Of a stretch of DNA of 48,156 nt, positions 38,473 to 46,988 are shown one piece after another. How positions within the stretch are numbered: position 1 is the stretch's first letter; every line of letters starts with the position of its first letter. Location: assembly GCA_035709005.1 (NCBI GenBank), contig DASTFB010000109.1:1-48156 (forward strand), read 5' to 3'. The notes beneath the pieces were generated by a model. That model saw nothing but the letters and a program-made list of their open reading frames with translations. It was not told the DNA's origin and made no database searches. The DNA is from Candidatus Methylomirabilota bacterium (GTDB lineage Bacteria; Methylomirabilota; Methylomirabilia; Rokubacteriales; CSP1-6). The translations under genes and the position numbers were made by a program.

Positions 38473-40047
38473 ATGGCCCGTCCACAGCCGTCTTCCCCTT
38501 TCGTGTCCGCCATCATCATCCTGTCGTGCGCCATCGTGCTCGTGAGCGGCGCCGCCGGCGACGTCGCAGCGCAGGCCAAGCCGGGGGCGGCGTACAAGCC
38601 CGAAGGGGAGATGCGCTGGGCGCTGTACGTCACGCTCGCTCCGGCGTGGTTCGATCCCGGCGACGTGGCCGGGTTCATCACGCCCTTCTGGGTGCTCTAC
38701 GCGATTCACGACGCGGTGGTGAAGCCGATGCCGGGCAACCTCATGACGCCCAGCCTGGCCGAGTCGTGGACGGTCAGCAAGGACCAGCTCGTCTACGAGT
38801 TCAAGCTGCGGCAAGGGCTGAAGTTCCACAACGGCGATCCCTTCACCGCCGAGGACGTGAAGTTCAGCTTCCTGCGCGCCAAGAGCTCCAAGATCTTCAA
38901 GGACAAGGTGCGCGAGGTCGAGGTGGCCAGCCCCCACCGGGTGCGGTTCCATCTCCACGAGCCGTTCCCGGACTTCATGGCCTTCTACGGGACGCTGGCG
39001 ACCGGCGCCAGCTGGGTGGTGCCGAAAAAGTACGTCGAGAAGGTGGGGCCGGACGGCTTCAAGAAGCACCCGATCGGGTTGGGCCCCTACAAATTCGTGA
39101 GCCACACACCCGGGGTCGAGCTGGTCATGGAGGCCTTCGAGGGCTACTGGCGCAAGATGCCGCACGTGAAGCGGCTGGTGTTCAAGAGCGTTCCCGAGGC
39201 CACCACCCGCGCGGCCATGCTGAAGAACGGCGAGGTCGACATCGCCTACCTCCTGGATGCGCCGACGGCCATGGAGATCAAGCGCGACCCGCGTTTGACC
39301 CTGGCGTTCTCGGGCGCGATCGGCATCCACTTCCTCGAATTCTTCGATCAGTGGGATCCGAAGTCTCCGTGGCACGACCGGCGGGTGCGGCTGGCCGCCA
39401 ACTACGCGATCGATCGCCGGGCGCTGAACGAGGCCGAGACGCTCAGCGCCTCGCGCCTCACCGGCGGCATGGTGCCGCGCAAGTTCGAGTTTGCCCTGAG
39501 CATCGAGCCCTATCCCTACGATCCCGCGAAGGCCAAGCAACTCCTCGCCGAAGCGGGCTTCCCTAACGGCTTCGACGGGGGCGACTTCTACCCGTATCCG
39601 CCCTATTTCTCGATGGGCGAGACCATCGCCGGCTACCTCGCCGCCGTCGGCATTCGGACGAGGTTCCACACCATGGAGCGGGCGGCCTTCCAGACGGCGT
39701 GGAGGAACAAGAAGCTACGCGGGATCTGCTCGTGCATCACGGCGCAGTACGGCAACGCGGCCACACGACTGGCCGACCTGGTGACGAAGGAAGGGGTCCT
39801 CGCCGTGGGCCACGATCCCGACGTCGACGCGCTCTTCAAGCGCCAGGCTCGCGAGACCGATCGTGGCAAGCGCGAGGCGATGCTCCACCAGCTCCAGCAT
39901 CTCATCCACGAGCGGGTACGGTTCGGACCCATCTGGGAGTACATCTGGCCGAGCGCGATCGGACCACGCGTGGCCGAGCCGGCGCTGCTGGCGATCGACC
40001 CCTACCCGTGGTCGGCGCCCCTGGAGGACGTGCGGCTCAAGCCGTAA
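38473..40047 (+). CDS. Family 5 extracytoplasmic solute-binding protein (orphan)
   Basis: 524 residues from ATG 38473, with GAGGAGG upstream; an in-frame ATG at 38401 lies before the ribosome site. Signal peptide: hydrophobic residues 10-30 (FVSAIIILSCAIVLVSG), cleavage near AAGDVAAQA. The mature part has SBP_bac_5 blocks: LAPAWFDPGDVAGF, LMTPSLAESWTVSKD, EFKLRQGLKFHNGDPFTAEDVKFS and LGPYKFVSHTPGVELVMEAF. It is the receptor of a peptide/nickel/opine-type ABC importer, but no permease or ATPase gene is in the window. The stop TAA lies inside a 35-bp repeat shared with 47115-47149. Only moderate resemblance to the kinase-linked SBP at 24090, so they are not recent duplicates. Confidence 0.9.
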   Translation: MARPQPSSPFVSAIIILSCAIVLVSGAAGDVAAQAKPGAAYKPEGEMRWALYVTLAPAWFDPGDVAGFITPFWVLYAIHDAVVKPMPGNLMTPSLAESWTVSKDQLVYEFKLRQGLKFHNGDPFTAEDVKFSFLRAKSSKIFKDKVREVEVASPHRVRFHLHEPFPDFMAFYGTLATGASWVVPKKYVEKVGPDGFKKHPIGLGPYKFVSHTPGVELVMEAFEGYWRKMPHVKRLVFKSVPEATTRAAMLKNGEVDIAYLLDAPTAMEIKRDPRLTLAFSGAIGIHFLEFFDQWDPKSPWHDRRVRLAANYAIDRRALNEAETLSASRLTGGMVPRKFEFALSIEPYPYDPAKAKQLLAEAGFPNGFDGGDFYPYPPYFSMGETIAGYLAAVGIRTRFHTMERAAFQTAWRNKKLRGICSCITAQYGNAATRLADLVTKEGVLAVGHDPDVDALFKRQARETDRGKREAMLHQLQHLIHERVRFGPIWEYIWPSAIGPRVAEPALLAIDPYPWSAPLEDVRLKP

Positions 40048-40074
40048 TCGGCTCCGAGGCGAGACGCCCGAGGA
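40040..40074. repeat. Dispersed 35-bp repeat, copy 1
   Basis: Identical over 35 bp to 47115-47149, in the same orientation. On the minus strand it begins 3 nt after the stop of the alpha-hydroxy-acid oxidase gene (TAG, then CCC). It contains a GCCG-TAAT-CGGC stem-loop (40041-40052) and a GGCG-AGA-CGCC stem-loop (40058-40068). Both hairpins could serve as a 3' RNA end. The plus-strand SBP stop codon lies within it. Confidence 0.75.
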
Positions 40075-40077
40075 GGG

Positions 40078-41130
40078 CTAATCGGCCCGGAAGACCAGGT
40101 CGGGCTTGAGGTCCGCGATCCTGGTCCGGCCGCAGAGCCCCATCGCGACGTGCATCTGATCGCGCAGGATCTCGAAGACGCGCGCAACGCCCTCGGCGCC
40201 GTCGGCGGCCAATCCCCAGAGCGCGGTCCGTCCGATCATCACGACCTTGGCCCCGCGGGCCAAGCCCTTCAGCACGTCGGTCCCCCGCGAGAAGCCGCCG
40301 TCCACGACGATCTCGGCGCGACCGCCTACCGCCTCGACGATCGGTGGCAGCGCCTCGATGGACGACTGGGTGTGGTCGAGCTGACGCCCACCGTGGTTGG
40401 AGACCCAGATGAGGCGTACGCCGATCTCGACCGCGCGCCGGGCGTCGGCCACCGTCATGATGCCCTTGAGGCCGACCGGCAGCTTCGTCGTCTTCATGAG
40501 CCATTCCACGTCGGACCAGGTCAGGCGCATCTGGTAGTCGTGAAACGGGCCGCGGGGGTTGGGCGCGATCTCCATGGCCTTGCGCGGGCTCCAGCGCGCG
40601 AGGATGTCGCGCTCCCGCCGGCTGTAGTGCTGGGTGTCGACCGTGAGGGCGACGGCCTTGTAGCCGGACGCCTCGACTCGCTGGAGCAGCTCGCTCACCC
40701 AGCCGCGATCGCCGTGGTGGTAGAGCTGGAACATCTGCGGCGCCCCGCCCGCTTTGGCGACGTCCTCCACTGGCCACCCCGTGGCGCCGGAAAGCCACTG
40801 GAGCGTGTCGGCCTTGCCGGCCCCACGGGCCATCTGCACGTCGCCCTCGGGGTGGAAGAGGACGAGACCGCCCATGGGCGCCACGCCCACCGGCGAGGAA
40901 AGGGGCACGCCGAGCAGACTCGTGCGCAGATCGATCTCGCGCACGTCGACCAGGACGTTCTGCGCGATCGCCAGACGGTCGAGGTGGCGGCGGTTGCGCC
41001 GCAGCGTCGCCTCCGACTCGCTGCCGCCGTCGCCGAAGTTCCAGGCCTCACGGGAGAGCCGAGCCCGCGCGGCCCGCCGGATCTCGGACAGTGTCGCGAA
41101 TGGACGTGGGAATTCCTCTTGTGGCGTCAT
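40078..41130 (-). CDS. FMN-dependent alpha-hydroxy-acid oxidase/dehydrogenase
   Basis: 350 residues from ATG 41130, a normal length for the glycolate/lactate oxidase family. FMN-binding and catalytic blocks: LSSPVGVAPMGGLVLFHPEGDVQMARGAG, then FQLYHHGDRGWVSELL and ALTVDT. LPVGLKGIMTVADARRAVEIGVRLIWVSNHGGRQLDHTQSS carries the active-site Lys and His (GLKG, SNHGGRQLD), and DGGFSRGTDVLKGLARGAKVVMIGR the FMN phosphate loop. It oxidises a 2-hydroxy acid to the 2-oxo acid in the cytoplasm. It follows the second liv operon by 71 nt on the same strand, so the importer may bring in its substrate or a precursor. A TATAGT -10-like hexamer (41144-41139) lies only 8 nt before the ATG, hinting at an additional leaderless promoter. 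Confidence 0.9.
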   Translation of the reverse strand: MTPQEEFPRPFATLSEIRRAARARLSREAWNFGDGGSESEATLRRNRRHLDRLAIAQNVLVDVREIDLRTSLLGVPLSSPVGVAPMGGLVLFHPEGDVQMARGAGKADTLQWLSGATGWPVEDVAKAGGAPQMFQLYHHGDRGWVSELLQRVEASGYKAVALTVDTQHYSRRERDILARWSPRKAMEIAPNPRGPFHDYQMRLTWSDVEWLMKTTKLPVGLKGIMTVADARRAVEIGVRLIWVSNHGGRQLDHTQSSIEALPPIVEAVGGRAEIVVDGGFSRGTDVLKGLARGAKVVMIGRTALWGLAADGAEGVARVFEILRDQMHVAMGLCGRTRIADLKPDLVFRAD

Positions 41131-41138
41131 GGCCCGGT

Positions 41139-41144
41139 ACTATA
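41139..41144 (-). promoter_or_regulatory. Possible -10 element of a leaderless promoter
   Basis: TATAGT on the minus strand matches the -10 consensus in 5 of 6 positions and lies 8 nt before the ATG of the alpha-hydroxy-acid oxidase. No -35 is evident and no ribosome site separates the two. A leaderless transcript would fit. Confidence 0.25.
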
Positions 41145-41201
41145 CGACAGTCCGGCCCGCGGAGTCTGGCAGGGAGGCGCCTCCTACGGCCTCTGTCCTG
41201 C

Positions 41202-41906
41202 TCACGTCCGAAGGTAGGCGTGGCGGACGATCTCGGAGGCCCACAGCTCCGCGGCGGTGCCGCGGGCGACGATCTCGCCCTTCTGGATGAGGAACCCGGC
41301 CCGGGCGATGTCGAGCGTCTTGCGCGCGTTCTGCTCGACGAGGAACACCGTCGTGCCCGAGTGGTTGATGGTGGCGATCATGCCGAAGAGCTGCTCGACC
41401 AGGACCGGGGCCAGGCCCAGCGAGGGCTCGTCCAGGAGCAGGAGCCGGGGCCGACTCATGAGCGCGCGCCCCATCGCGAGCATCGCCTGCTCGCCGCCGG
41501 ACATCGTGGCCGCCTTCTGGTCGCGCCGCTCGGCCAGGCGCGGAAAGAGCGTGAAGACGTGGTCGCGCCGGGCGGCGAGGTCGGCCACGGCCCACTCCCG
41601 GAAGGCGCCCATCCGGAGGTTCTCGTCCACCGTCATGCGGGGGAATACCCGCCGGCCCTCCGGCACGACCGCGATGCCGCGCTGCACGATCTGGTCGGGA
41701 CGCAGCCCGTCGATGCGCTCGCCGTCGAACAGGATGGTGCCGGCAACCGGCTTCACGACGCCGAGGATCGTCCGGATCAGCGTGGTCTTGCCCGCGCCGT
41801 TGGGGCCGAGCAGGCAGGCGATCTCGCCCCGCGCGACCGCGAGCGACACCGAGCGGAGAACCGTGATCGGCCCGTAGCGGACCGAGACGTCCCGCACCTC
41901 AAGCAC
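41202..41906 (-). CDS. livF: LivF-type ABC transporter ATP-binding protein (second liv operon)
   Basis: 234 residues from GTG 41906, overlapping livG by 8 nt. Walker A GPNGAGKTT, ABC signature MSGGEQAMLAMGRAL, Walker B LLLLDEPSLGLAP and the LivF-type VFLVEQNA are all intact. It energises import through LivH/LivM together with LivG. The LEVRDVSVRYGPITVLRSVSLAVARGE start is normal for LivF. It is the fifth gene of a complete operon (binding protein, LivH, LivM, LivG, LivF) with 1-11 nt junctions, and the alpha-hydroxy-acid oxidase gene follows. Confidence 0.93.
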   Translation of the reverse strand: MLEVRDVSVRYGPITVLRSVSLAVARGEIACLLGPNGAGKTTLIRTILGVVKPVAGTILFDGERIDGLRPDQIVQRGIAVVPEGRRVFPRMTVDENLRMGAFREWAVADLAARRDHVFTLFPRLAERRDQKAATMSGGEQAMLAMGRALMSRPRLLLLDEPSLGLAPVLVEQLFGMIATINHSGTTVFLVEQNARKTLDIARAGFLIQKGEIVARGTAAELWASEIVRHAYLRT

Positions 41907-42681
41907 GGACGGTGTCCCGTCCGAGGTACGCCTCGCGCACCTCCGGGTGCCCGGCCACCGCCGCGAAGGACCCCTCGGCGATCTTCCGTCCGTAGTTGAA
42001 GGCGATCACGCGCTGGCTCACGCCCTCGATCACGAACATGTCGTGCTCGATGATGACCACCGCCAGCCCCGGCATCTCGTCGCGGACGATCTGGAGGTCC
42101 TTCATCAGCTCCGCCGTCTCCTCGGGGCTCATGCCGGCCGAGGGCTCGTCGAGCAGGAGGAGCCGCGGCCGCGTCGCCAGAGCGCGGCAGATCTCCACGC
42201 GGCGCCGGTCGATCTGGGGCAGCTGGCCGACCCGTTCCCACCCGCGGGCCGGCAGCTCGGGATTGAACAACCCCAGGAGATGGCCGGCCCGAGCGATCGC
42301 CTCCTGCATCTCGACGCGCACCCGCCCGCGCCGCACGACGGCGTCGAGGAGCCCCGTGCGCCGCGCCGCGACCATGCCGGCGAGGACGTTGTCGAAGACC
42401 GAGAGGTTCGGGCAGAGCCGGCTCGACTGAAACGTCCGCGCCACCCCGAGGCGCGCGATACGGTGCGGCGGGAGGTCGCCGACGTTCTCGCCGCCGAGGA
42501 GGATCGTTCCCGCCGCGACCCGGTACAGCCCGGTGAGGGCGTTGAACAGCGTGGTCTTGCCCGACCCGTTGGGCCCGATGATCCCCACGCTCTCGCCCTC
42601 GGCGACGCGCAGATCGACGCCGTCGAGCGCGACGAGCCCTCCGAAGCGGATGGTCAGGCCGCGCGTCTCGACCAGGCTCAC
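41899..42681 (-). CDS. livG: LivG-type ABC transporter ATP-binding protein (second liv operon)
   Basis: 260 residues from GTG 42681; the longer open frame upstream is antisense or out of frame with livM and livH. GTGA overlap with the livM stop. Walker A GPNGSGKTT, VARTFQSSRL (the LivG R-T-F-Q block), and Walker B LLLLDEPSAGMSP are normal. The signature region reads QLPQIDRRRVEICRAL, lacking the usual S-G-G-Q and the Gly found in most LivG (L-S-Y-G-Q). It still keeps the R-R-x-E-I-x-R-A-L continuation, so it is a diverged signature. It forms the asymmetric ATPase pair with LivF encoded directly downstream. Confidence 0.92.
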   Translation of the reverse strand: MSLVETRGLTIRFGGLVALDGVDLRVAEGESVGIIGPNGSGKTTLFNALTGLYRVAAGTILLGGENVGDLPPHRIARLGVARTFQSSRLCPNLSVFDNVLAGMVAARRTGLLDAVVRRGRVRVEMQEAIARAGHLLGLFNPELPARGWERVGQLPQIDRRRVEICRALATRPRLLLLDEPSAGMSPEETAELMKDLQIVRDEMPGLAVVIIEHDMFVIEGVSQRVIAFNYGRKIAEGSFAAVAGHPEVREAYLGRDTVRA

Positions 42682-43799
42682 CGGTAGCGCCGCACGGCGG
42701 CCGGCCACAGACCCTGGGGCCGGTAGAGCAGCATGACCAGGATGACCACCCCGTAGAGGAGCAACCGGTATTCGTGGAGAAAGCGGAAGCGCTCCGGCAG
42801 CGGCACCAGCAGGCAGGCGCCGAGGACGACGCCGGGGATGGAGTCGACGCCACCGATGATGATCACGCTCAGCATGATCAACGAGTACCCGAAGTCGAAA
42901 TCCGGGGGCGATACGAACCCGACCATGACCGCGTAGAAGGCGCCGCCGAGCCCGATGAAGAAGTTCCCGACGCAGAACGCGGTGAGCTTCGCGCGGGCGA
43001 TCGAGATGCCGCAGCACTTCGCGGCGATCTCGTCGTCGCGGAGCGTGTTGAGCGCTACCCCGAGCCACGAGTCGTGGAGCCGGCGGATGACGCCCGTGGC
43101 GAACGCGGCCAGGGCCACAGCGGCGAAGTAGAAGTTGGCGTGGGCCGGCAGGGCGATGCCCAGGACCGTCGGCGCCGTGGTGAACGAGTACCCGAACAGG
43201 CGCAGGGTGGGGATGTTCTTGATGCCCTGGGGGCCGCCCGTGAACTCGAGGTTGTTCATGAGGACGTTGAAGATGAAGACGAACGCGATGGTCACCAGCG
43301 CCAGGTAGTGCCCCCGCGTGGTCAGGATCGGCACGAAGAGCAGGGTGCCGACGACGACCGCCACGACCGGGCCGGCGAGGAAGGCCAGCCACGCCGGCCA
43401 GCCGGCCGACACGGTGAGCAGGCCGACCGTGTAGGCGCCGAGGCCCGCGAAGGCGGCGCCGGCGAGGTTGATCAGGCCCGCCGTGCCGATCTGCAGATTC
43501 AGGCCCTGCCCGATGACGACGTAGAGCAGGGCCAGGGTGGCGACGAACGTCCAGTAGGGGCTCGTCCGCAGCGCGAACGGCAGCGCGAGCGCGCACACGG
43601 CGCCGCCGGCGAGGGCGGCCGTCGGGTGCCCGGCGAAGGCGCCGGCCAGCGCCGCGCGCAGCCGCGGCAGCGCGCGCACCAGCACGAGGGCGGCCAGCCC
43701 GGCCGCCGCGGTGCCCGCCAGCGCCAGCGGCGACTCCGCCAGGATGCCGAGGATGACCAGCACGAGCACCACGGCCTCCGCCGCCCAGACCAGGATCAC
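42678..43799 (-). CDS. livM: LivM-type ABC transporter permease (second liv operon)
   Basis: 373 residues from GTG 43799, GTGA overlap with livH. About 10-11 hydrophobic segments; the N-terminal 90 residues carry two extra helices ahead of the usual LivM core. Core features: LNLQIGTAGLINLAGAAFAGLGAYT (the LivM N-Q-I-G-x-A-G block) and the ABC-contact loop ALNTLRDDEIAAKCCGI. Towards the end GGVDSIPGVVLGACLLVPLPE and a C-terminal LLYGVVILVMLLYRPQGLWP are typical. In contrast to the first operon, LivM is separate from LivG here. It pairs with LivH in the inner membrane. Confidence 0.92.
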   Translation of the reverse strand: MILVWAAEAVVLVLVILGILAESPLALAGTAAAGLAALVLVRALPRLRAALAGAFAGHPTAALAGGAVCALALPFALRTSPYWTFVATLALLYVVIGQGLNLQIGTAGLINLAGAAFAGLGAYTVGLLTVSAGWPAWLAFLAGPVVAVVVGTLLFVPILTTRGHYLALVTIAFVFIFNVLMNNLEFTGGPQGIKNIPTLRLFGYSFTTAPTVLGIALPAHANFYFAAVALAAFATGVIRRLHDSWLGVALNTLRDDEIAAKCCGISIARAKLTAFCVGNFFIGLGGAFYAVMVGFVSPPDFDFGYSLIMLSVIIIGGVDSIPGVVLGACLLVPLPERFRFLHEYRLLLYGVVILVMLLYRPQGLWPAAVRRYR

Positions 43800-44719
43800 A
43801 CGCGCTCCACGCTCTTCGCGCCGAGGATGCCGCTGGGGCGCGCGACCAGGAAGAGCAAGACCACCGCGAAGGCGACAACGTCTCGGAACTCCGAGCCTCG
43901 AGGGATCAGCGCCGCGGCCATCGTCTGCACGAGCCCGAAGAGGAGGCCGCCCAGGATGGCGCCGTAGACGTTGCCGAGCCCGCCGATGGCCGCCGCCGAG
44001 AACCCGATGACGCCCCCGGTGACCCCCATGATGAAGTGGATCTCGCTGTAGTAGAGGCCGCTCAGGATGCCGGCCACGGCGGCGAGTCCCGACCCGAGAA
44101 AGAACGTCGCGTCGACGGTCCGGTCGAGGTTGACCCCCATCATCTGCGCCGCTTCCGGGTCCTGGGCCACCGCGCGGATAGCGGCGCCCATGCGGGTGCG
44201 GTTGATGATCCGGTCGACGGCGACCATGGCGGCGAGACCGATGGCGAGGATGGCGAGGTTGTCGTAGCGGATCACCACCCCGCCCACGTCGAACGCGCCC
44301 TGCGGCAGCAGCCACGGGAAGGGCTTGGGGTCGGCGCCGCGGGGGTAGAAGATCAGCACCGACTCGCGGATGACGAGACCGAGCGAGAGCGTCGCCAGCA
44401 GGGTCATCAGGGGCGACGAGCGGGCGAGCGGCTTGACGCACACCCGCTCGGCGGCCACGCCGATGAGCCCCGTGATCACGATGGAGGCCGCGAACGCCAC
44501 GGGGAGGGCCACGGCCGGCGTACCGGCGCCCGCGGCCGCCAGCCCGGTCAGGACCGAGAGCCCCGCGAAGGCCCCGAGCATGTAGATGTCGCCGTGCGAG
44601 AAATGGATCACGTCGAGGACGCCGAAGAACAGCGTGAACCCGACGGCGATCAAGGCGTACATGACTCCCAGCATCAGGCCGTTCAGCGCCTGCTGGAAGA
44701 GCAGCTCGAGCGGCGGCAT
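43796..44719 (-). CDS. livH: LivH-type ABC transporter permease (second liv operon)
   Basis: 307 residues from ATG 44719. About 8 membrane segments. The diagnostic blocks are QQALNGLMLGVMYALIAVGF, TLFFGVLDVIHFSHGDIYMLGAF and the contact loop AIRAVAQDPEAAQMMGV near residue 190. Its start is 11 nt after the binding-protein stop. It provides half of the membrane channel; the second half is LivM directly downstream. The substrate is likely an amino acid, amide, urea or hydroxy-acid derivative; the associated oxidase gene favours a 2-hydroxy acid, but this is only inference. Confidence 0.93.
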   Translation of the reverse strand: MPPLELLFQQALNGLMLGVMYALIAVGFTLFFGVLDVIHFSHGDIYMLGAFAGLSVLTGLAAAGAGTPAVALPVAFAASIVITGLIGVAAERVCVKPLARSSPLMTLLATLSLGLVIRESVLIFYPRGADPKPFPWLLPQGAFDVGGVVIRYDNLAILAIGLAAMVAVDRIINRTRMGAAIRAVAQDPEAAQMMGVNLDRTVDATFFLGSGLAAVAGILSGLYYSEIHFIMGVTGGVIGFSAAAIGGLGNVYGAILGGLLFGLVQTMAAALIPRGSEFRDVVAFAVVLLFLVARPSGILGAKSVERV

Positions 44720-44730
44720 CGAGCCCGCAG

Positions 44731-45933
44731 CTACATCTTCTTGTACTTCAGGCCCGGCAGCGTGCGCTTGCCGGAGGCGTACTCCGAATCCTCCCAGAGC
44801 ACCCACTTGCCGTCCTGGCTGACGTACTTGGAAATCAGCGGCACCGTGTTCTGTCCGTACTCGTCGAACTCCACCGGGCCGATGATCGTGTCCTGCTTCT
44901 TGGTGCGCTTGAGCCGCGCCGCCACCTTGGCGCGGTCCGGCCCCACCGCCTCGATGGCATCGATGACGAGGTTGGCGGCCACGTACGCGAACGGGCCGTA
45001 GGCCTCCGACGGCTCCGGGAACCCGGCCTTGGCGTAGGCCGCGAGGAACTTCTTGCCGCCGGGCAGCTTCTCGGTCGGCGCGCCCTCGACGAAGGCGAGC
45101 GTGCCCTCGGCCGACGGCCCGGCCGTCTCGTTGAAGGTGTCCGACTTGATCCCGCTCGTGCCCTGGAACTGCGCGCGGAAGCCGAGCTTCTCCATCTGCA
45201 CGCGCACGCGCACGCCGTCCGGGGTGAGGCCCCCGTACCACAGCACCTCCGGCTTGTCGGCCTTCGCCCGCGTCAGCTCCGCCGCGTAGTCCTTCTGGTC
45301 CTTGGCCGTGCCCTGGCTCGAGAGGATCTTCCCGCCAGCCTTCTCCACGAACTGCGAGAACCACTTGGCGTGCGCGCGCCCGTAGTCGGTCGTGTCGTGG
45401 ACGAGGGCGAAGGTCTTGAACCCGAGGGTCTTCACCGCGAAGTCGGCGGCCACGTTGTTCTGGTTGATCATCGTCCCGTTGACCCGCGTGATCTCGACGT
45501 GCTTGTGGCCGTACGTGATCTCCGGCAGCACCGCACCCCACACCATGGCCGGCATCCCGGCCTTGTGGTAGGTGTCCACGGTCGCGATGGCGGTGACCGA
45601 ACAATAGTGAGTGACGCCCGCAATGACCGCCGGGTCCGAGGAAGCCTTGAGGGCCGCCTGCACGGCCACCGTCGGCTTGCACTCGTCGTCGAGGATTTCG
45701 GCCTCGTAGCGGTACTTCGCTTTCGGGTCGGCGTTGCGCTCCCGCAGCGCCAGCTGGAACGAGTTGCGGCCGCCGAGCCCGTTCGACGCCGTCCCGCCCG
45801 TCAGGGGACCGATGAAGGCGAGCTTGACGGCCGGTTTCTGGGCCCAGCCGCGGAAGGGACGCAGCCCGAGCCCGAGGGCCGCTCCTCCCGCGAGAAGCTG
45901 ACGACGGCTGACGTGGTAAAGAGTCGCTCTCAT
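44731..45933 (-). CDS. Periplasmic LivJ-like binding protein with twin-arginine-type signal
   Basis: 400 residues from ATG 45933. The N-terminus VSRRQLLAGGAALGLGLRPF has the twin-arginine pattern (S-R-R-x-x-x-L) with a short, weakly hydrophobic core, so export may go through Tat. Mature chain: VKLAFIGPLTGGTASNGLGGRNSFQLAL, the Peripla_BP_6 opening, then ILDDECKPTVAVQAALK. TTDYGRAHAKWFSQFVEKAGGKIL near 160 and PEVLWYGGLTPDGVRVRVQM near 205 also fit the family. It is the ligand-binding component of the second Liv importer and the first gene of that operon. 92 nt separate it from the TerB-like gene upstream. Confidence 0.92.
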   Translation of the reverse strand: MRATLYHVSRRQLLAGGAALGLGLRPFRGWAQKPAVKLAFIGPLTGGTASNGLGGRNSFQLALRERNADPKAKYRYEAEILDDECKPTVAVQAALKASSDPAVIAGVTHYCSVTAIATVDTYHKAGMPAMVWGAVLPEITYGHKHVEITRVNGTMINQNNVAADFAVKTLGFKTFALVHDTTDYGRAHAKWFSQFVEKAGGKILSSQGTAKDQKDYAAELTRAKADKPEVLWYGGLTPDGVRVRVQMEKLGFRAQFQGTSGIKSDTFNETAGPSAEGTLAFVEGAPTEKLPGGKKFLAAYAKAGFPEPSEAYGPFAYVAANLVIDAIEAVGPDRAKVAARLKRTKKQDTIIGPVEFDEYGQNTVPLISKYVSQDGKWVLWEDSEYASGKRTLPGLKYKKM

Positions 45934-46025
45934 GTCGCTCCCTCCTCAACCCCGACCGTGGACGTGGGTGCCCGGCGGCAGGGTCCACACATTAGCCGAG
46001 GACGCCGCGCCGGGGCGGAAAAAAG

Positions 46026-46988
46026 TCACCGGGGGCGGTCCGCCCCCCCGGATGTGGGCGGGGGGACGAAGAGGTAGCGGGCGATCAGCTGGAGCGTCCT
46101 CGCCTCTTCGAACACCCGCACGCCGTCGGCGTGCGCGATGCGCGCGAGGACCTCGAGGAACGCGCGCCGCTCGTCGCTCGTCGTGCCGTCCACGATCGTC
46201 CGGGCCAGGTATGTCAGCTCGAGCAGCTCGTCGGGAATCTGGAGGAGCTGGTGGACCAGCGGGCTGGCCACGTCCGGCGCGACCCCTGCCTCGCGGGCCA
46301 CGAACGTCCGGAAGGCTTCCAGCTCGTGGTCGTGCACCGTGTCGTCGGAATGGAGCACGAGCAGCACCATCCCGATCCTTGCCGCGTGAACCTCGTCGAT
46401 CGCGGTGCCGCCCGCACGCCGCGCCAGGGGCAGCACGGGATTGCGCCCGTATTCCTCAGCCTCGCGCTCCAGCCGGGCCATCGCGGGGGCCAGCGGCAGA
46501 GACCGTCGCCATGCGAGACGGAGGGTCTTCGTCACATAGGCGATCGGCGAGGTCCCCACGGCGTCGACCCTCGAATCGATGAGGTTCAGGACCTCTCGCT
46601 CCGCGCCGCTCAGGACCTCGTCGGCCTGCGCCATCTGCCGGACCGCCTCCAGGAGCTGCTGCCGGTCCGCCCTGGTGCGGATCTCCCCGAGCACGGTGTC
46701 CACCATCTGGCCGAGCTCCTCCCGGGAGAGGCGAGCGGCCTGATAGTACGCGAGCTCGGCCCACTCCTGCTCGGTGAGCGTGTGCTCGAACACGAAGTCC
46801 TTGAGGAGGTTCTGCTCCTCGAGCGTGACGTTGTCGTCGGTGGCGGCAATCGCCATGAGGAGCTTGAAGAACAGGAGCTGGAGCCGCCGGCCAGGCTCCT
46901 GCTGGATCGGCGCCGCCACGCTCTCGAAGCGTCTGACCACGGCGCGCCGGCTCGGCGTCTGCACGAGCGACCGGAGACGCTCGAACAT
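46026..46988 (-). CDS. TerB-like (tellurite resistance B fold) protein, two domains
   Basis: 320 residues from ATG 46988, no signal peptide and no clear membrane helix. Two similar helical parts are visible. In the first (about 35-150), LLMAIAATDDNVTLEEQNLLKDFVFE and AVRQMAQADEVLSGAEREVLNLI; in the second (about 195-305), MVLLVLHSDDTVHDHELEAFRTFVA and LEVLARIAHADGVRVFEEARTLQLIA. Each A-x-x-D-x-x-x-x-x-E unit is the metal-binding signature of the TerB/DjlA helical fold. The protein is likely a soluble metal- or membrane-associated factor; tellurite resistance itself is not implied. A middle positively charged linker separates the domains. It sits alone before the second liv operon. Confidence 0.78.
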   Translation of the reverse strand: MFERLRSLVQTPSRRAVVRRFESVAAPIQQEPGRRLQLLFFKLLMAIAATDDNVTLEEQNLLKDFVFEHTLTEQEWAELAYYQAARLSREELGQMVDTVLGEIRTRADRQQLLEAVRQMAQADEVLSGAEREVLNLIDSRVDAVGTSPIAYVTKTLRLAWRRSLPLAPAMARLEREAEEYGRNPVLPLARRAGGTAIDEVHAARIGMVLLVLHSDDTVHDHELEAFRTFVAREAGVAPDVASPLVHQLLQIPDELLELTYLARTIVDGTTSDERRAFLEVLARIAHADGVRVFEEARTLQLIARYLFVPPPTSGGADRPR

